From: JAEUSG01 sp964590225
GTDB taxonomy: Bacteria > Fibrobacterota > OXYB2-FULL-49-7 > JAEUSG01
Direction: 5' to 3'
Assembly: GCA_964590225.1 (NCBI GenBank)
Contig: CAZPWS010000003.1
Location: 1-64,000, forward strand
Length of the DNA stretch: 64,000 nucleotides
The translations under genes were made by a program, and so were the position numbers. The notes below the pieces were generated by a model, which worked only from the letters and a program-made list of their open reading frames with translations, did not search any database and was not told the DNA's origin. The first letter of the stretch is position 1; every line of letters begins with the position of its first letter. Shown here in pieces: positions 1 to 9,153 of the stretch.

Positions 1-1684
1 TGCCTATAAGCGCTTCAAGCTGTGTCCATTTTGCTTTTGCTTTTTGAGTTTCTGATAAGTCTTCAATTCCTATTTCATCATCAATTTCTTTAACAAGCTT
101 TTTCCCTTCGGAACTTAGAGAAATTTTAGCCAGGCGACTTTCATAATAAATTCTGACTGTAGCACCATCATGAACAGCTTGAGCAACATCATAGATATCG
201 ATGTAATCTCCAAAAACTGCTGGTGTATTTACATCCTGACTTTCAATGGGTGTTCCTGTAAATCCAAGATATGTTGCCTTTGGTAGTGCATCACGCATGT
301 ATTTTGCAAAGCCATAGACAATCTTCTTTCCTATCACAGCACCGTTTTTGTCAAGTTCATCTATTGTTTTTGCTTTAAATCCGTATTGTGTGCGATGTGC
401 TTCATCTGCAATTACAATGATGTTTGTCCGGTCTGAAAGTTTTTCATAAACATTGCCTTCATCTGGCTGAAACTTTTGTATTGTAGCGAAGATTACTCCA
501 CCGGAAGCGACTTTGAGAAGTTCTTTCAGGTGTTCCCTGTCATTTGCTTGTATTGGCTCCTGCCTGAGAAGTTGTTTTGCTGCTGCAAAGGTGTCATACA
601 ATTGGTCGTCAAGGTCGTTGCGGTCTGTTATAACAAGAACAGTAGGGTTATCCATTGCAAGAACAACTTTTCCTGTATAGAACACCATTGAGAGTGATTT
701 TCCTGAACCCTGAGTATGCCAAACCACTCCGCCTTTTCTATCGCCTACAGCCCCTCCTTTATCTTTGGATATTGCTGTTTGATTCAACCCTGCGGCTCTT
801 AGGGTGGATTCAACGGCTTTATTCACTGCATAGTATTGGTGATATGCTGCTAATTTTTTAACTGTCTGAGCGGTAATAATCCCTGTTTCTTTGTCTTCTT
901 TTTTCCCTTTTTCAAAAACGATGAAATGACGGATAAGGTCAAGAATCGTCTTCCTACCTAGCATTCCCTGAATAAGTGTTTCAAGTTGGCCAATCATTGA
1001 TGATGCTTCAGACTTTCCATCGGCGCTTTTCCATGTCATGAAGCGAGAAAATCCTGCTGAGATAGTTCCGGCTTTGGCTTCTAGTCCATCTGATATTATC
1101 GCGAATGCATTGTAAGAAAAGAGTGTTGGTATTGCTTGTTTATATGTTTCTATTTGTTTGTATGCTGCATGTGTCGTAGCGTTTTCATCTGCTGGATTTT
1201 TCAGTTCTATAACGACAAGAGGCAATCCATTAATGAATAGAATGATGTCCGGTCGTTTGTTTACATTGTTTTCAACAATAGTAAACTGATTGACAGCTAA
1301 GAAATCATTATTTTCTGGGTTCTTGAAATCTATCAGCCAAACAAGTTCTCCTCTTGTTTGGCAGTTTTTTTGATAGTTAACCGAGATACCCTCTGTCATC
1401 ATTCTGTGAAAAGCTTCGTTATTTGCGATTGTGTCAGGGGAATTAAGGCGTTGGATTTGTTTTAAAGCATCTTCGAGCAAGTCTTCTGCTATTCCTGGAT
1501 TGATTCGGACTAAAGCGGCTTTTAGTTTCTTAAGAAGGAGAACATCTTCAAAAGAAGTTCTTTCTGGTGTGTCACAATCAGGGGCAAAATCTGGACCATA
1601 GAAGTATTGATACTCCTGTTTTATTAGGAGGCTTATTGTGAATTCTTCAATGGAAGATTCTGTGATTTTATCTCTTGAGCTCAT
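1..1684 (-). CDS. hsdR: Type I restriction enzyme, R (motor/nuclease) subunit, 3' end outside window
   Basis: About 561 codons are visible, from an ATG at 1684 that overlaps the end of the upstream PHP-ATPase gene by 17 bp; the rest lies beyond the left edge. HsdR is the ATP-dependent translocase and endonuclease of the HsdR2M2S complex. Visible in order: a PD-(D/E)xK nuclease region (RPDIILFINGLPLVVIELKN), the helicase Walker A (WHTQGSGKSLSM), a DEAH box (VIADEAHRTQYG) and motif III (LGFTGTP). This is the normal order for the family. It is the last gene of the hsdM-hsdS-hsdR island and is probably translationally coupled to the gene before it. Whether the C-terminus is intact cannot be seen. 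Confidence 0.95.
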   Translation of the reverse strand, partial: MSSRDKITESSIEEFTISLLIKQEYQYFYGPDFAPDCDTPERTSFEDVLLLKKLKAALVRINPGIAEDLLEDALKQIQRLNSPDTIANNEAFHRMMTEGISVNYQKNCQTRGELVWLIDFKNPENNDFLAVNQFTIVENNVNKRPDIILFINGLPLVVIELKNPADENATTHAAYKQIETYKQAIPTLFSYNAFAIISDGLEAKAGTISAGFSRFMTWKSADGKSEASSMIGQLETLIQGMLGRKTILDLIRHFIVFEKGKKEDKETGIITAQTVKKLAAYHQYYAVNKAVESTLRAAGLNQTAISKDKGGAVGDRKGGVVWHTQGSGKSLSMVFYTGKVVLAMDNPTVLVITDRNDLDDQLYDTFAAAKQLLRQEPIQANDREHLKELLKVASGGVIFATIQKFQPDEGNVYEKLSDRTNIIVIADEAHRTQYGFKAKTIDELDKNGAVIGKKIVYGFAKYMRDALPKATYLGFTGTPIESQDVNTPAVFGDYIDIYDVAQAVHDGATVRIYYESRLAKISLSSEGKKLVKEIDDEIGIEDLSETQKAKAKWTQLEALIG

Positions 1685-4478
1685 ACCTCATCTCTCGTTG
1701 CTTAAACGCCTTATCTCCTCCCTCTAAGATATTGCAAACTCTTTCTCTGATACCGATAGGTTCTCTCAAATTAGTGTTTTCAATTGAACCAGAATCGTAG
1801 GAAAGTAATTCATCGGTATTATTTGCAACAATAACTTGTTCAGCATCAGCATTAACAACAAGGTTGGCATTATGCGTAGCAATAATCACCTGCCGATATT
1901 TTTTGATTGAACGAAATATAGGGACTAATTGCTTCATAATAAAATCATTGTCCAAATCATCCTCTGGTTGGTCAAAAACAAAGGGGCTTCCAAACGGATC
2001 TGTTGCTAATTTCATGCAAACATAGAATGTTCCGCGCTGACCAACAGAAAGTTTGTTTGGTGATTTATTCATGTAAGTAATACCAGCCTGAATGTTTAGA
2101 TAGTTTTTCCTGTATGGAAAAAGGTATAAGTATTGATAAATGTTATACGAACCTTTTAGAAAATATTCTTTTTGTTCATAGAGCTCGTTAATAGATATAA
2201 AATTATCTCCATTACTTATGATTTTTTCATTTTTAAGAAGTCTTATATAATCTTCATAGGTAGTGACATTAAACTTCCTTCTAATTTTGCTATCCTGTGT
2301 TTCGGTATCTGTAGCTCTAAATTTTGAGCCATTCAATATTTCTGTGAGACCCTTATAAAATTCATCTACATTGAAATGGATTTCACCTTTAATAGTGATA
2401 TTGGAAAGCAATTTTTCTACAATACCTTTTTGTTCTTCACTCCAACCCTCTTTTCCAGCTGAGATTCTTTTATAAGCATTGTCGATACCTTCAATTTCCG
2501 AATTGAGATTTGCTACTATTTTATCAACCAATTGAATTCGCTGTGTTACATCGCTGTCGATAGTCACTTTTTTGTCGTTATACTCGATGAGTTTCTCGTT
2601 TGCTTCATCAATTTCTCGTTGGTATTGAGCAATTTTCTTAAGAAGTCCTGACACATCCTGATTAATTCCTTGTTCCCTGAAACTGTCTTCAATTTTTCTA
2701 TTCACAGTATTGAAATTCAAAATATCCGACTCAAGTTTTTCAATATTTCTAACAGCAATTGACTCTATCTCTGTAAAATTGACAATTGGCAAAGGTTCTA
2801 TCTCAAGTTGGTATTTATTAAGATCGTCAATATCCCGATTTATTTCTAATTTATGAGAAGCAAGTGATGTTTTAAAATCAGTTATTCTGGCTATTGCAGA
2901 GTTTCGTATATTAATCTCCTGCTGATTCTTTTGATATTTCTCAATATTGTCTCTATTTTGGTTTGTTGTTATGGTATTTATTAAAGCTTGGTTCGATTTA
3001 ATAACAACTTCATTATGCTTTCGATCATTTATTAGATGCCCATCTTCATTTTTTAGGCCAAACCATGATAATGATTTTTCAATCCGGTCAATTATAACAG
3101 AGATTTCTTGGTCATAATCGGGAGCTCTGCTAGAAATATCTATCCCAAGTAACCTTTTAATTGCATCGCTAAGAGCTTCCGGCTTCTTGGCAATCTCTTT
3201 AATCTCTCCCTGTCTCACATGCAAATAGTCAAGTTTTGCATTATCTCTGTTCAAGTATTTGTAATTAATATTTGTACCATCTGATTTTGAAAAAACTATT
3301 TCCAAATTATCAGGTGCAATATCTTCCAGTCTTTCTTTATCACTAACTACATCATTAAACAATTTAAATACACTATCCAGCAGGATGCTTTTTCCTGTTC
3401 CGCGCCCCCCAATTAATGCTACAAGTCCGGGGTTTAAGGGTAACAACATGTTTTGAAATGACGGCACTCCACCCTTTATCGCTTGACCATTGACAGAGAT
3501 AGAATTAAAGTAGGGTTTTTCGAAATCCTTTGCGGGATTAAATTCCTGGATTCGGACTCGATCTTTGGGTTCAAATATTATTTGCTTAAATCCCTCAAAT
3601 GTTGGATCAGCTTTAATCCAAGTTATTTTGTTGGAAGGATATTTACCATAATCACTATACTTGTGTGCATCACTTCCTGAAACGCAAGGTTTTGGTTTTC
3701 CTCCAAGTGTTTTGAAAAAATTTTCAAAAAATGTGTTGTTTTCTTCAGTCTTTACTCCAGAAATTAAGTCAATATTTCTTTGGTCTCTAGTTTCAAAAAT
3801 ATGCGCACTTTGCATGAAGTAGTTATCATCATGTGGATGCTCTTTCCAATCTAAATTAAGTAAGCCATCGGATGTATCGTATGGTAATAGAATAAAACCT
3901 GTATTCTTTGGTATCTGTTCAAATGCTTTATTTAAGGAATCTTTTGTTATTTCAGCGGTTTTAGATGCTAACAAAAGTAATTGTTCTTCTTCAAGGGTAG
4001 CAGGATCCCCAAATCCATGTCTTCTGGCCTTGCTCGTGTCAAGGGTTTTTGCATAAAGAACTAATGAATCATTAGAAAGCTTTTTATCAATAGAACGAAT
4101 GTATAATTCAGATTTAAAATCAGATATTTCTTGTTCTGACAAAGAATCAGAAAGAATGCAATGAATATTTAACCTATAGTTAACAGGGCATTCGACCCTT
4201 AATTCTATTCCTGGAAAAACTGTCTTCTTCAAATCGCCTGGGTTATCTTTAAGATATTTTTTCAACTCATTGTACCAATCAAAATTCCAATAATCCATTA
4301 AGCAAAAAACGGCGACATCGCTGTCATTTACAGTCTTGATAAATGCTTTAATTTCTTCTTTAATCTCTGTGTTTTCCATCTGTGTTAGTTTTTTCCCACC
4401 ATTCCAATGAAAAGATCCTGGTGAATGTATGTGTAAATCCCACTTTCGCCATTCGGATCCTCTTTCGAATTTAGACAT
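1668..4478 (-). CDS. PHP-domain / SMC-like AAA ATPase, restriction-linked (TrlF-like)
   Basis: A 936-residue protein. The N-terminus carries a PHP-type metal-dependent hydrolase domain: an HxH motif (WDLHIHSPGSFHW), further metal-ligand candidates (FPGIELRVE, NIHCILSD) and a distal SGSDAHKYSDYG motif. From about residue 360 an SMC/RecF-type ATPase starts: Walker A (LIGGRGTGKSILLD), a long central region of predicted coiled coil, the ABC-type signature (KLSVGQRGTFYV), Walker B (FVFDQPEDDLDN) and an H-loop-like IIATHNANL. The start was set at the ATG at 4478, preceded by GGAGAG and overlapping the hsdS stop by 8 bp; a longer in-frame start at 4514 lies inside hsdS. Sandwiched between hsdS and hsdR, it resembles the TrlF-type PHP-ATPases annotated in such islands. 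A role as a phage-defence nuclease sensor is inference. Confidence 0.85.
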   Translation of the reverse strand: MSKFERGSEWRKWDLHIHSPGSFHWNGGKKLTQMENTEIKEEIKAFIKTVNDSDVAVFCLMDYWNFDWYNELKKYLKDNPGDLKKTVFPGIELRVECPVNYRLNIHCILSDSLSEQEISDFKSELYIRSIDKKLSNDSLVLYAKTLDTSKARRHGFGDPATLEEEQLLLLASKTAEITKDSLNKAFEQIPKNTGFILLPYDTSDGLLNLDWKEHPHDDNYFMQSAHIFETRDQRNIDLISGVKTEENNTFFENFFKTLGGKPKPCVSGSDAHKYSDYGKYPSNKITWIKADPTFEGFKQIIFEPKDRVRIQEFNPAKDFEKPYFNSISVNGQAIKGGVPSFQNMLLPLNPGLVALIGGRGTGKSILLDSVFKLFNDVVSDKERLEDIAPDNLEIVFSKSDGTNINYKYLNRDNAKLDYLHVRQGEIKEIAKKPEALSDAIKRLLGIDISSRAPDYDQEISVIIDRIEKSLSWFGLKNEDGHLINDRKHNEVVIKSNQALINTITTNQNRDNIEKYQKNQQEINIRNSAIARITDFKTSLASHKLEINRDIDDLNKYQLEIEPLPIVNFTEIESIAVRNIEKLESDILNFNTVNRKIEDSFREQGINQDVSGLLKKIAQYQREIDEANEKLIEYNDKKVTIDSDVTQRIQLVDKIVANLNSEIEGIDNAYKRISAGKEGWSEEQKGIVEKLLSNITIKGEIHFNVDEFYKGLTEILNGSKFRATDTETQDSKIRRKFNVTTYEDYIRLLKNEKIISNGDNFISINELYEQKEYFLKGSYNIYQYLYLFPYRKNYLNIQAGITYMNKSPNKLSVGQRGTFYVCMKLATDPFGSPFVFDQPEDDLDNDFIMKQLVPIFRSIKKYRQVIIATHNANLVVNADAEQVIVANNTDELLSYDSGSIENTNLREPIGIRERVCNILEGGDKAFKQREMRYELKR

Positions 4479-5718
4479 AATTAGTCTCTCCAAAGTTTGT
4501 AACCCTCGCTTCACCGCTCATCAATTTTGGAAGTAAAGTATCACGAAGTTTTTCGAGACCACAGATTTGCAAATAATTTCTTTCCATTTTTTTTACCGCG
4601 GAATTCATCATTATGTCAAACTTTTCTTGCTTTTCTTTAGATGGAATCTGTATTAAAATTGAAAGCAAATGCGGCACTTTAATGCTTGGTTGGACTCCAC
4701 CTATATCATATTGTAATATCTCATTAACTTTGTATTTCATAACTTGATATAAGTAAAAGGAAGAAATGGTTTTTGCATGAAGACCAATTACATTTTGAGC
4801 GATATTTCCTTGTTCAATAACATACATCGAAATTGCCCCTATACTACCAACGGTTGAGACAAGAATATCAAATTTACTCAATTTATTACGAAACCAATTC
4901 TTAAAGGTCTCTTCATCTACATATTTTTTTATTGCCGAATAATCAACAAGTCTATTGCCTTTCCCTAAAGCATTCACTTCAATTACCGGATAAGGTGTAT
5001 TTTCTTCTTTGTATGGTGGCGTTTTACCTCTATTGTCAACCACAGAAACAAATTCTCTTATTGGCTTTTCCTCCCACCCCTCCGGCAAACCATCCTTGCA
5101 CGGCTCCACAAACCACTGCCGGAAAAGCGTTTCTGCCATAGCTTCAAGCGTTTTATTCTGCCGGTGCAATAAATCAATCTTGTCGTCGAGGCTAGAAAGG
5201 ATCCCGGCAATCGCGCGTTGTTCGGGGAGGGGGGGAAGGAACAATGGAATACTCTCAACAACTTTTCTTTCTGCTATGTTAATTTGGACAGAACCATGTG
5301 ATGCCTGAGTAAGCAACTCAAACCCTTGCCTTGACGATAGGAAGTAATAAAGAAATCGCAAATCTATCTTGTGGACATCTGGGCGAAGAATTAGCAACGC
5401 TTGGCTTATTATGCCTTTAGGGTCATTTTCTCTTATTATTGATATTTTGCCAACAGTTCCGGAACAACTAATAATTAGGTCGTTGGTTTGAACTTGGAAT
5501 CTGGAAAGTTCTAGAAATTTATCGTTTCCAATAAAAAAGCGGAAAGTCCGGTCATTATAAATTGCATTTTTTTGCTCATATACAGCAACACCTGATTCCT
5601 GCATTTCGCCTCGTTTCAGAGCTGAACCAAATGGCCCTCGAATATAGCCTTTTTCACCCAAGACATCCTTCAAGGTACACTCTTTCCACGGCAATTGAGC
5701 CTGTCGAACTTCGCTCAT
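4471..5718 (-). CDS. hsdS: Type I restriction-modification specificity subunit
   Basis: A 415-residue DNA-sequence recognition subunit for the HsdM/HsdR complex. It has the usual two target-recognition domains. The first starts near residue 10 and leads into the conserved PPLPEQRAIAGILSSLDDKI helix. The second starts at GLPEGWEEKPIREFVSVVD and ends in a second helix (LEKLRDTLLPKLMSGE). The start is the ATG at 5718, whose ATGA overlaps the stop of the degenerate upstream reading frame. The frame stays open upstream to 5880, but that part is repeat-rich junk shared with the DUF1016 remnant. Length is normal, so the protein is probably functional. Confidence 0.93.
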   Translation of the reverse strand: MSEVRQAQLPWKECTLKDVLGEKGYIRGPFGSALKRGEMQESGVAVYEQKNAIYNDRTFRFFIGNDKFLELSRFQVQTNDLIISCSGTVGKISIIRENDPKGIISQALLILRPDVHKIDLRFLYYFLSSRQGFELLTQASHGSVQINIAERKVVESIPLFLPPLPEQRAIAGILSSLDDKIDLLHRQNKTLEAMAETLFRQWFVEPCKDGLPEGWEEKPIREFVSVVDNRGKTPPYKEENTPYPVIEVNALGKGNRLVDYSAIKKYVDEETFKNWFRNKLSKFDILVSTVGSIGAISMYVIEQGNIAQNVIGLHAKTISSFYLYQVMKYKVNEILQYDIGGVQPSIKVPHLLSILIQIPSKEKQEKFDIMMNSAVKKMERNYLQICGLEKLRDTLLPKLMSGEARVTNFGETNYV

Positions 5719-5794
5719 TCTCGCCCCCAAGAGCTGAGTGATAATTGCGTAGAAAGTTGCTTCGCTAATTGGGCAACAGCTTGTTGCCGAATTA
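5712..5794. repeat. Imperfect direct repeat, copy A (83 bp)
   Basis: Matches 6182-6264 at 64 of 83 positions by hand alignment, exactly 470 bp apart. It covers the hsdS start codon and the last codons of the preceding reading frame. Confidence 0.85.
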
Positions 5795-6200
5795 GCCCAG
5801 GTATCACATTCTGTGATACCATTAAACCCGTGCAATAACATGAGGTCGCAAAATGCGACCTCAAGAAATCTGAACACCAACCAGCTAATCTTTTAATTGT
5901 GGCGAATTCACCATAAATAGAACGGAGATTATGAATCTGTTTCCGAATACCTAACGCAACAGCAAAACAAAAAGGGACCCTAAAATAAAACAACTCGCCC
6001 TGGTGCGGTACCCGAAGGTATCCCGTGACGAGTCTTACTGACTTAAATATAACTTCCAAAAGGGAATTTGTCATTACCAACTTGAAGTTCCAAATTGGAA
6101 CCTCGAGCTGAACTGAATTTTGTTTGATTCCTTTTCTAAACCTACTCTCTTTTAACTCACATCTCGACAAGCTCGATACAGCGCTCATTCCTGCCCCCAA
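5715..6200 (-). pseudogene. Degenerate DUF1016/hsdS-junction remnant with palindromes
   Basis: An open frame without recognisable overall homology lies between the truncated DUF1016 gene and hsdS. Its last residues (IRQQAVAQLAKQLSTQLS, then SSWGRE and stop) repeat the end of the upstream gene (IRKQPVSELTKQLVLQLSHS, then LWGQE and stop), and both end in ATGAGCG. The first codons after 6188 (MSAVSSLS) look like a decayed copy of the hsdS start (MSEVRQAQ). The most likely reading is a duplicated DUF1016-hsdS junction with filler between the copies, not a functional gene. Several perfect short palindromes lie inside. Confidence 0.6.
5765..5863. repeat. Cluster of three short palindromes
   Basis: Three hairpins in under 100 bp: 5765-5795 (14-bp arms with one mismatch, 3-nt loop), 5800-5820 (9-bp perfect arms, ggtatcaca, loop ttc) and 5841-5863 (10-bp perfect arms, tgaggtcgca, loop aaa). 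A weaker one lies at 6087-6101 (gttccaa arms). All have loops of about 3 nt, which suggests one recurring process instead of chance. Confidence 0.85.
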
Positions 6201-6264
6201 AGAGAGTGTGATAATTGCAAAACAAGTTGTTTCGTTAATTCGGAAACAGGTTGTTTCCGAATTG
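6182..6264. repeat. Imperfect direct repeat, copy B (83 bp)
   Basis: Second copy of the 5712-5794 repeat. It covers the end of the truncated DUF1016 gene and a pseudo-start ATGAGCG. The differences concentrate at compensating positions of the hairpin arms (for example ggcaaca/tgttgcc against gaaaca/tgtttc), so the fold is kept while the sequence changes. Confidence 0.85.
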
Positions 6265-6583
6265 AGGTATCCCCCTTATTTAACAACGCCTTATCCGTAA
6301 AATAGAATAGATACCATTGCCGAATGGCTCTGAGGTTTCGTTCAGAAAAGCCTTTCATGTTTGGAAACTCTTCTTCAAGGTCCCTGCTCAATTGCTTGAG
6401 GAAACCGTCGCCCCACGATGCATTGGCCTGTTTAGATACAATATCTTCTCCAAGTTCCCAATAAAACTGTATCAATTCAGAATTAACTTTTAAAGCCGCT
6501 TTAATCTGCGCGGCCCTGATTTTGGTTTTTAGCTCTCTCAGCCAAACGAAATATTCGGGATTATTTTTGAGTGCCTTATTCAT
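6185..6583 (-). CDS. DUF1016 (YhcG-like) N-terminal domain protein, truncated
   Basis: A 132-residue product matching only the N-terminal domain of DUF1016/YhcG proteins (LIQFYWELGEDIVSKQ; WGDGFLKQLSRDLEEEFPNM; FSERNLRAIRQWYLFY). Full-length members run to about 330-370 residues and carry a C-terminal PD-(D/E)xK-like nuclease domain. Here the frame stops at the linker, right after a palindrome-encoded stretch, so the nuclease half is missing. The ATG at 6583 overlaps the hsdM stop (ATGA). DUF1016 genes are common passengers of type I R-M islands. It may be a decaying gene or a short stand-alone DNA-binding protein; I favour decay. Confidence 0.75.
   Translation of the reverse strand: MNKALKNNPEYFVWLRELKTKIRAAQIKAALKVNSELIQFYWELGEDIVSKQANASWGDGFLKQLSRDLEEEFPNMKGFSERNLRAIRQWYLFYFTDKALLNKGDTSIRKQPVSELTKQLVLQLSHSLWGQE
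6237..6263. repeat. Perfect 12-bp-arm palindrome in DUF1016 gene
   Basis: The arms aattcggaaaca and tgtttccgaatt are separated by a 3-nt loop. The hairpin lies in the coding part of the truncated DUF1016 gene and is immediately followed by a smaller one (5-bp arms at 6220-6232). Confidence 0.85.
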
Positions 6584-8127
6584 ACCAACTTAACTTTATT
6601 AAGATTATCCAGAATGAGTGCGTTTAACTTGGTTTCTTCTTTTATTTGAGCTTCGAATTCTGCTTTAAGAGTAGTAAACCGTTCGTTAAAATCAAAATCA
6701 TCTACTTCGTCCGGCAGTCCTACATATCGACCAGGAGTTAATACATAATCGAGTTCTTTGACTCGTTCAATTGATGCTGAACTACAAAAGCCTTTTATAT
6801 CTTCGTACTTGCCTTTTACTTTCTTCCACTCATGATAAGTAGTAGCTATTTTTTGAATATCCTCAGTAGAAAGTTCCAAAGTTCTGCGGTTTATTAGATG
6901 CCCTTCATTTCTTGCGTCTATAAAGAGGATTTCATCTGTCCGGTTGCGATAACCTCCATTCGCTTTATTCCGGCTTAAAAACCACAAACAGGCTGGAATT
7001 TGAGTATTAAGAAAGAGCTTACCAGGCAGATTGACGATACAATCTACCAATCTGGCTTCAATAAGTGCCTTTCTTATATCTCCTTCGCCTGAAGTTTTAG
7101 AAGTTAGAGATCCTTTGGCAAGGACAAAACCGGCAATTCCACTTGGGCTTAAATGGTAAAGGAAGTGTTGAATCCAAGCGTAATTTGCGTTACCGGATGG
7201 TGGTATTCCAAATTTCCAGCGTCCATCATTTCTGAGTAGGTCACCGGACCAGTCGCTGTCATTAAACGGCGGATTTGCAATAACAAAATCCGCTTTTAGG
7301 TCTTTATGAGCATCATTTAAGAAAGAACCCTCATTATTCCATTTTACTTGAGAACTATCTATCCCTCGTATCGCAAGATTCATTTTAGCCAAACGCCAGG
7401 TAGTTTGATTACTCTCCTGCCCATATATGGATAAGTCATTCAGTTTTCCGCGGTGATTTGCGACGAATTTCTCAGACTGAACGAACATTCCACCAGATCC
7501 GCAACAAGGATCAAAAACACGGCCTTTGTTCGGCTCGAGAATTTCAACAAGTAATTCAACGACGGAACGGGGTGTATAGAACTGTCCTCCCTTTTTCCCT
7601 TCAGCAAGAGCAAATTCACCAAGGAAGTATTCAAAAACATGGCCGAGAATGTCAGCGCTGCGAGCCTTGGCATTACCAAGTGCGATGTTTCCGATAAGGT
7701 CAATGAGACCGCCTAAGTTGGTTGGGTCGAGGTTGCCCCTTGCGTAAACTTTGGGTAGGACATCCCGGAGGGAAGGGTTTTCTTTCTCAATAGCTTCCAT
7801 AGCGGAGTCAACATCTTTACCGACTGTGGGAAGCTTTGCTCTGGAAAGAAGAAAAGACCATCTGGCTTTTTCGGGCACGAAGAAAACATTCTCGGCTTTG
7901 TATTCGTCACGGTCTTCCGGGTCCGCGCCGGAATAGTCACCTGTGCCACTCTTGAGTTTGGAATAAAGTTCTTCGAATGCATCGGAAATATATTTCAGGA
8001 AAATAAGACCAAGGACAACATGTTTATATTCTGCGGCATCAATATTTTTTCTGAGTTTGTCTGCGGACTTGAAAAGTTGCTTTTCAATAGGCTCTTCTTT
8101 TGTCGACTCTTCTCTTGTTTTTGTCAT
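6580..8127 (-). CDS. hsdM: Type I restriction-modification DNA methyltransferase subunit
   Basis: A 515-residue N6-adenine methyltransferase. It has an N-terminal HsdM helical domain, the SAM-binding motif I (VFDPCCGSGGMFVQ) and catalytic motif IV NPPF (FVIANPPFNDSD). It methylates the host sequence defined by HsdS and forms the core of the restriction complex. It is the first gene of the island; the ATG at 8127 follows about 50 bp of non-coding DNA separating it from the unrelated lipoprotein gene. Length and motifs are intact. Confidence 0.95.
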   Translation of the reverse strand: MTKTREESTKEEPIEKQLFKSADKLRKNIDAAEYKHVVLGLIFLKYISDAFEELYSKLKSGTGDYSGADPEDRDEYKAENVFFVPEKARWSFLLSRAKLPTVGKDVDSAMEAIEKENPSLRDVLPKVYARGNLDPTNLGGLIDLIGNIALGNAKARSADILGHVFEYFLGEFALAEGKKGGQFYTPRSVVELLVEILEPNKGRVFDPCCGSGGMFVQSEKFVANHRGKLNDLSIYGQESNQTTWRLAKMNLAIRGIDSSQVKWNNEGSFLNDAHKDLKADFVIANPPFNDSDWSGDLLRNDGRWKFGIPPSGNANYAWIQHFLYHLSPSGIAGFVLAKGSLTSKTSGEGDIRKALIEARLVDCIVNLPGKLFLNTQIPACLWFLSRNKANGGYRNRTDEILFIDARNEGHLINRRTLELSTEDIQKIATTYHEWKKVKGKYEDIKGFCSSASIERVKELDYVLTPGRYVGLPDEVDDFDFNERFTTLKAEFEAQIKEETKLNALILDNLNKVKLV

Positions 8128-8175
8128 ATAGATTCATTTTCAAAAAATCAGATATCAAACAGGTTATCGAACGGT

Positions 8176-8610
8176 TTACTTAACTTTGGAGAATCTTATT
8201 TGACGGACATCCTTGAACGGGATTTCATATCTTCCGGCGGCGGTTTTTCCAATCAGAGTCCTTGAAACATTAACATATGCCTCGGTGCGCTTTCCGTTTG
8301 GCAGAAGGTACGACAAAATTTTTGTGCTGTCTGTAAGCCAGAGTTCCGCAGCGTAATAGAGTTCGCCGTTATGGCTTGCGGTAGATGTGTTTTTTATTAG
8401 AACAGTTTGAATGTTTTTAAGATTTATATGCCGAAGAGCTGGTCCGTCAAGCACTTCAATAACACCGCCCTTATCAGTTGTAACTGCTCCAAGCTCACGC
8501 CTTTGACCGGAAGAATCGGTTACGGTTGCAATAAAACGGGGAGCGCAACCCAGGATGCAAAAGCAAAGAGCAAAGATTATGGGCAGCAATGGGCGAGACG
8601 CGAATGTCAC
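8176..8610 (-). CDS. Predicted lipoprotein of unknown function
   Basis: A 144-residue protein with a signal peptide and a lipobox (CILGC, then APRF), so it is expected to be lipid-anchored facing the periplasm. The start is a GTG at 8610 overlapping the stop of the upstream STAS gene (GTGA), which points to coupled translation. The mature part is beta-rich, with alternating short strands and no motif I recognise. The pairing with a STAS regulator is suggestive only. Confidence 0.75.
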   Translation of the reverse strand: MTFASRPLLPIIFALCFCILGCAPRFIATVTDSSGQRRELGAVTTDKGGVIEVLDGPALRHINLKNIQTVLIKNTSTASHNGELYYAAELWLTDSTKILSYLLPNGKRTEAYVNVSRTLIGKTAAGRYEIPFKDVRQIRFSKVK

Positions 8611-8948
8611 GCCATCTGTTCCTTTTCGAATGCGGCTTCGGTGTCGTAAGTTTTTATTAATCTGTTAAGCCCGACAAGCTCAATTATTTCCCGAACATCG
8701 GCATCGGGAACTATCATGAAAATTGAGCCGTTACTTTCCTGAACATCACAAAGGCAATTGATAAAAACAGAGATACCCGAGCTGTCAATACAGGAAAGCT
8801 TCTCGAGGTTAAAAACAAAATGGTGAAACCCTTCTTTGATAAGCTTTAGAACGGTTTTGTTGATCTCGTCGTACCTTTTATTTATCAACAAATCACCTTC
8901 GATGTGGACTACCTTAAAACGGCCTTTGTCAGAAATTGAGAACTGCAT
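8607..8948 (-). CDS. STAS-domain anti-anti-sigma factor-like protein
   Basis: A 113-residue single STAS domain. Such proteins bind anti-sigma kinases and switch on phosphorylation of a conserved serine; here the loop reads LSCIDSSGISVF, which keeps the phosphoacceptor region. A clear AGGAGG lies before the ATG at 8948. The 3' end overlaps the following lipoprotein gene by 4 bp. No partner kinase or sigma factor is in the window. The 205 bp upstream (8949-9153) shows no gene. Confidence 0.88.
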   Translation of the reverse strand: MQFSISDKGRFKVVHIEGDLLINKRYDEINKTVLKLIKEGFHHFVFNLEKLSCIDSSGISVFINCLCDVQESNGSIFMIVPDADVREIIELVGLNRLIKTYDTEAAFEKEQMA

Positions 8949-9153
8949 ATCGAAAATCCTCCTCAGTTTTGCTCTTTAACGCGAGGCAGCAACAGCTACA
9001 TCACACAAAATCGCTATTCTCCAACATTAAGAGGAATATAAAGAATTTTAGTTTACACAGCAAAGAGAAGTTGTATTATCACTAAATGATATTTCATCAT
9101 ACCAAACTTTTATGCAGGACAAAAAACTAAAATTAGGGTTAAGAATAGAGAGT

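Noticed and set aside
5719..5880. Longer N-terminus for HsdS
   Set aside because: The extra 54 codons are made of palindromes shared with the DUF1016 remnant; the ATG at 5718 starts at the first conserved residues.
5765..6263. Possible CRISPR array in the palindrome-rich region
   Set aside because: The units differ in sequence and spacing, there are no uniform repeats with unique spacers and no cas genes; they are hairpins within coding remnants.
8949..9153. Possible small gene or RNA between the STAS and PilZ genes
   Set aside because: Apart from the AGGAGG of the STAS gene, no start with ribosome binding site, stable stem or conserved-looking element was seen.
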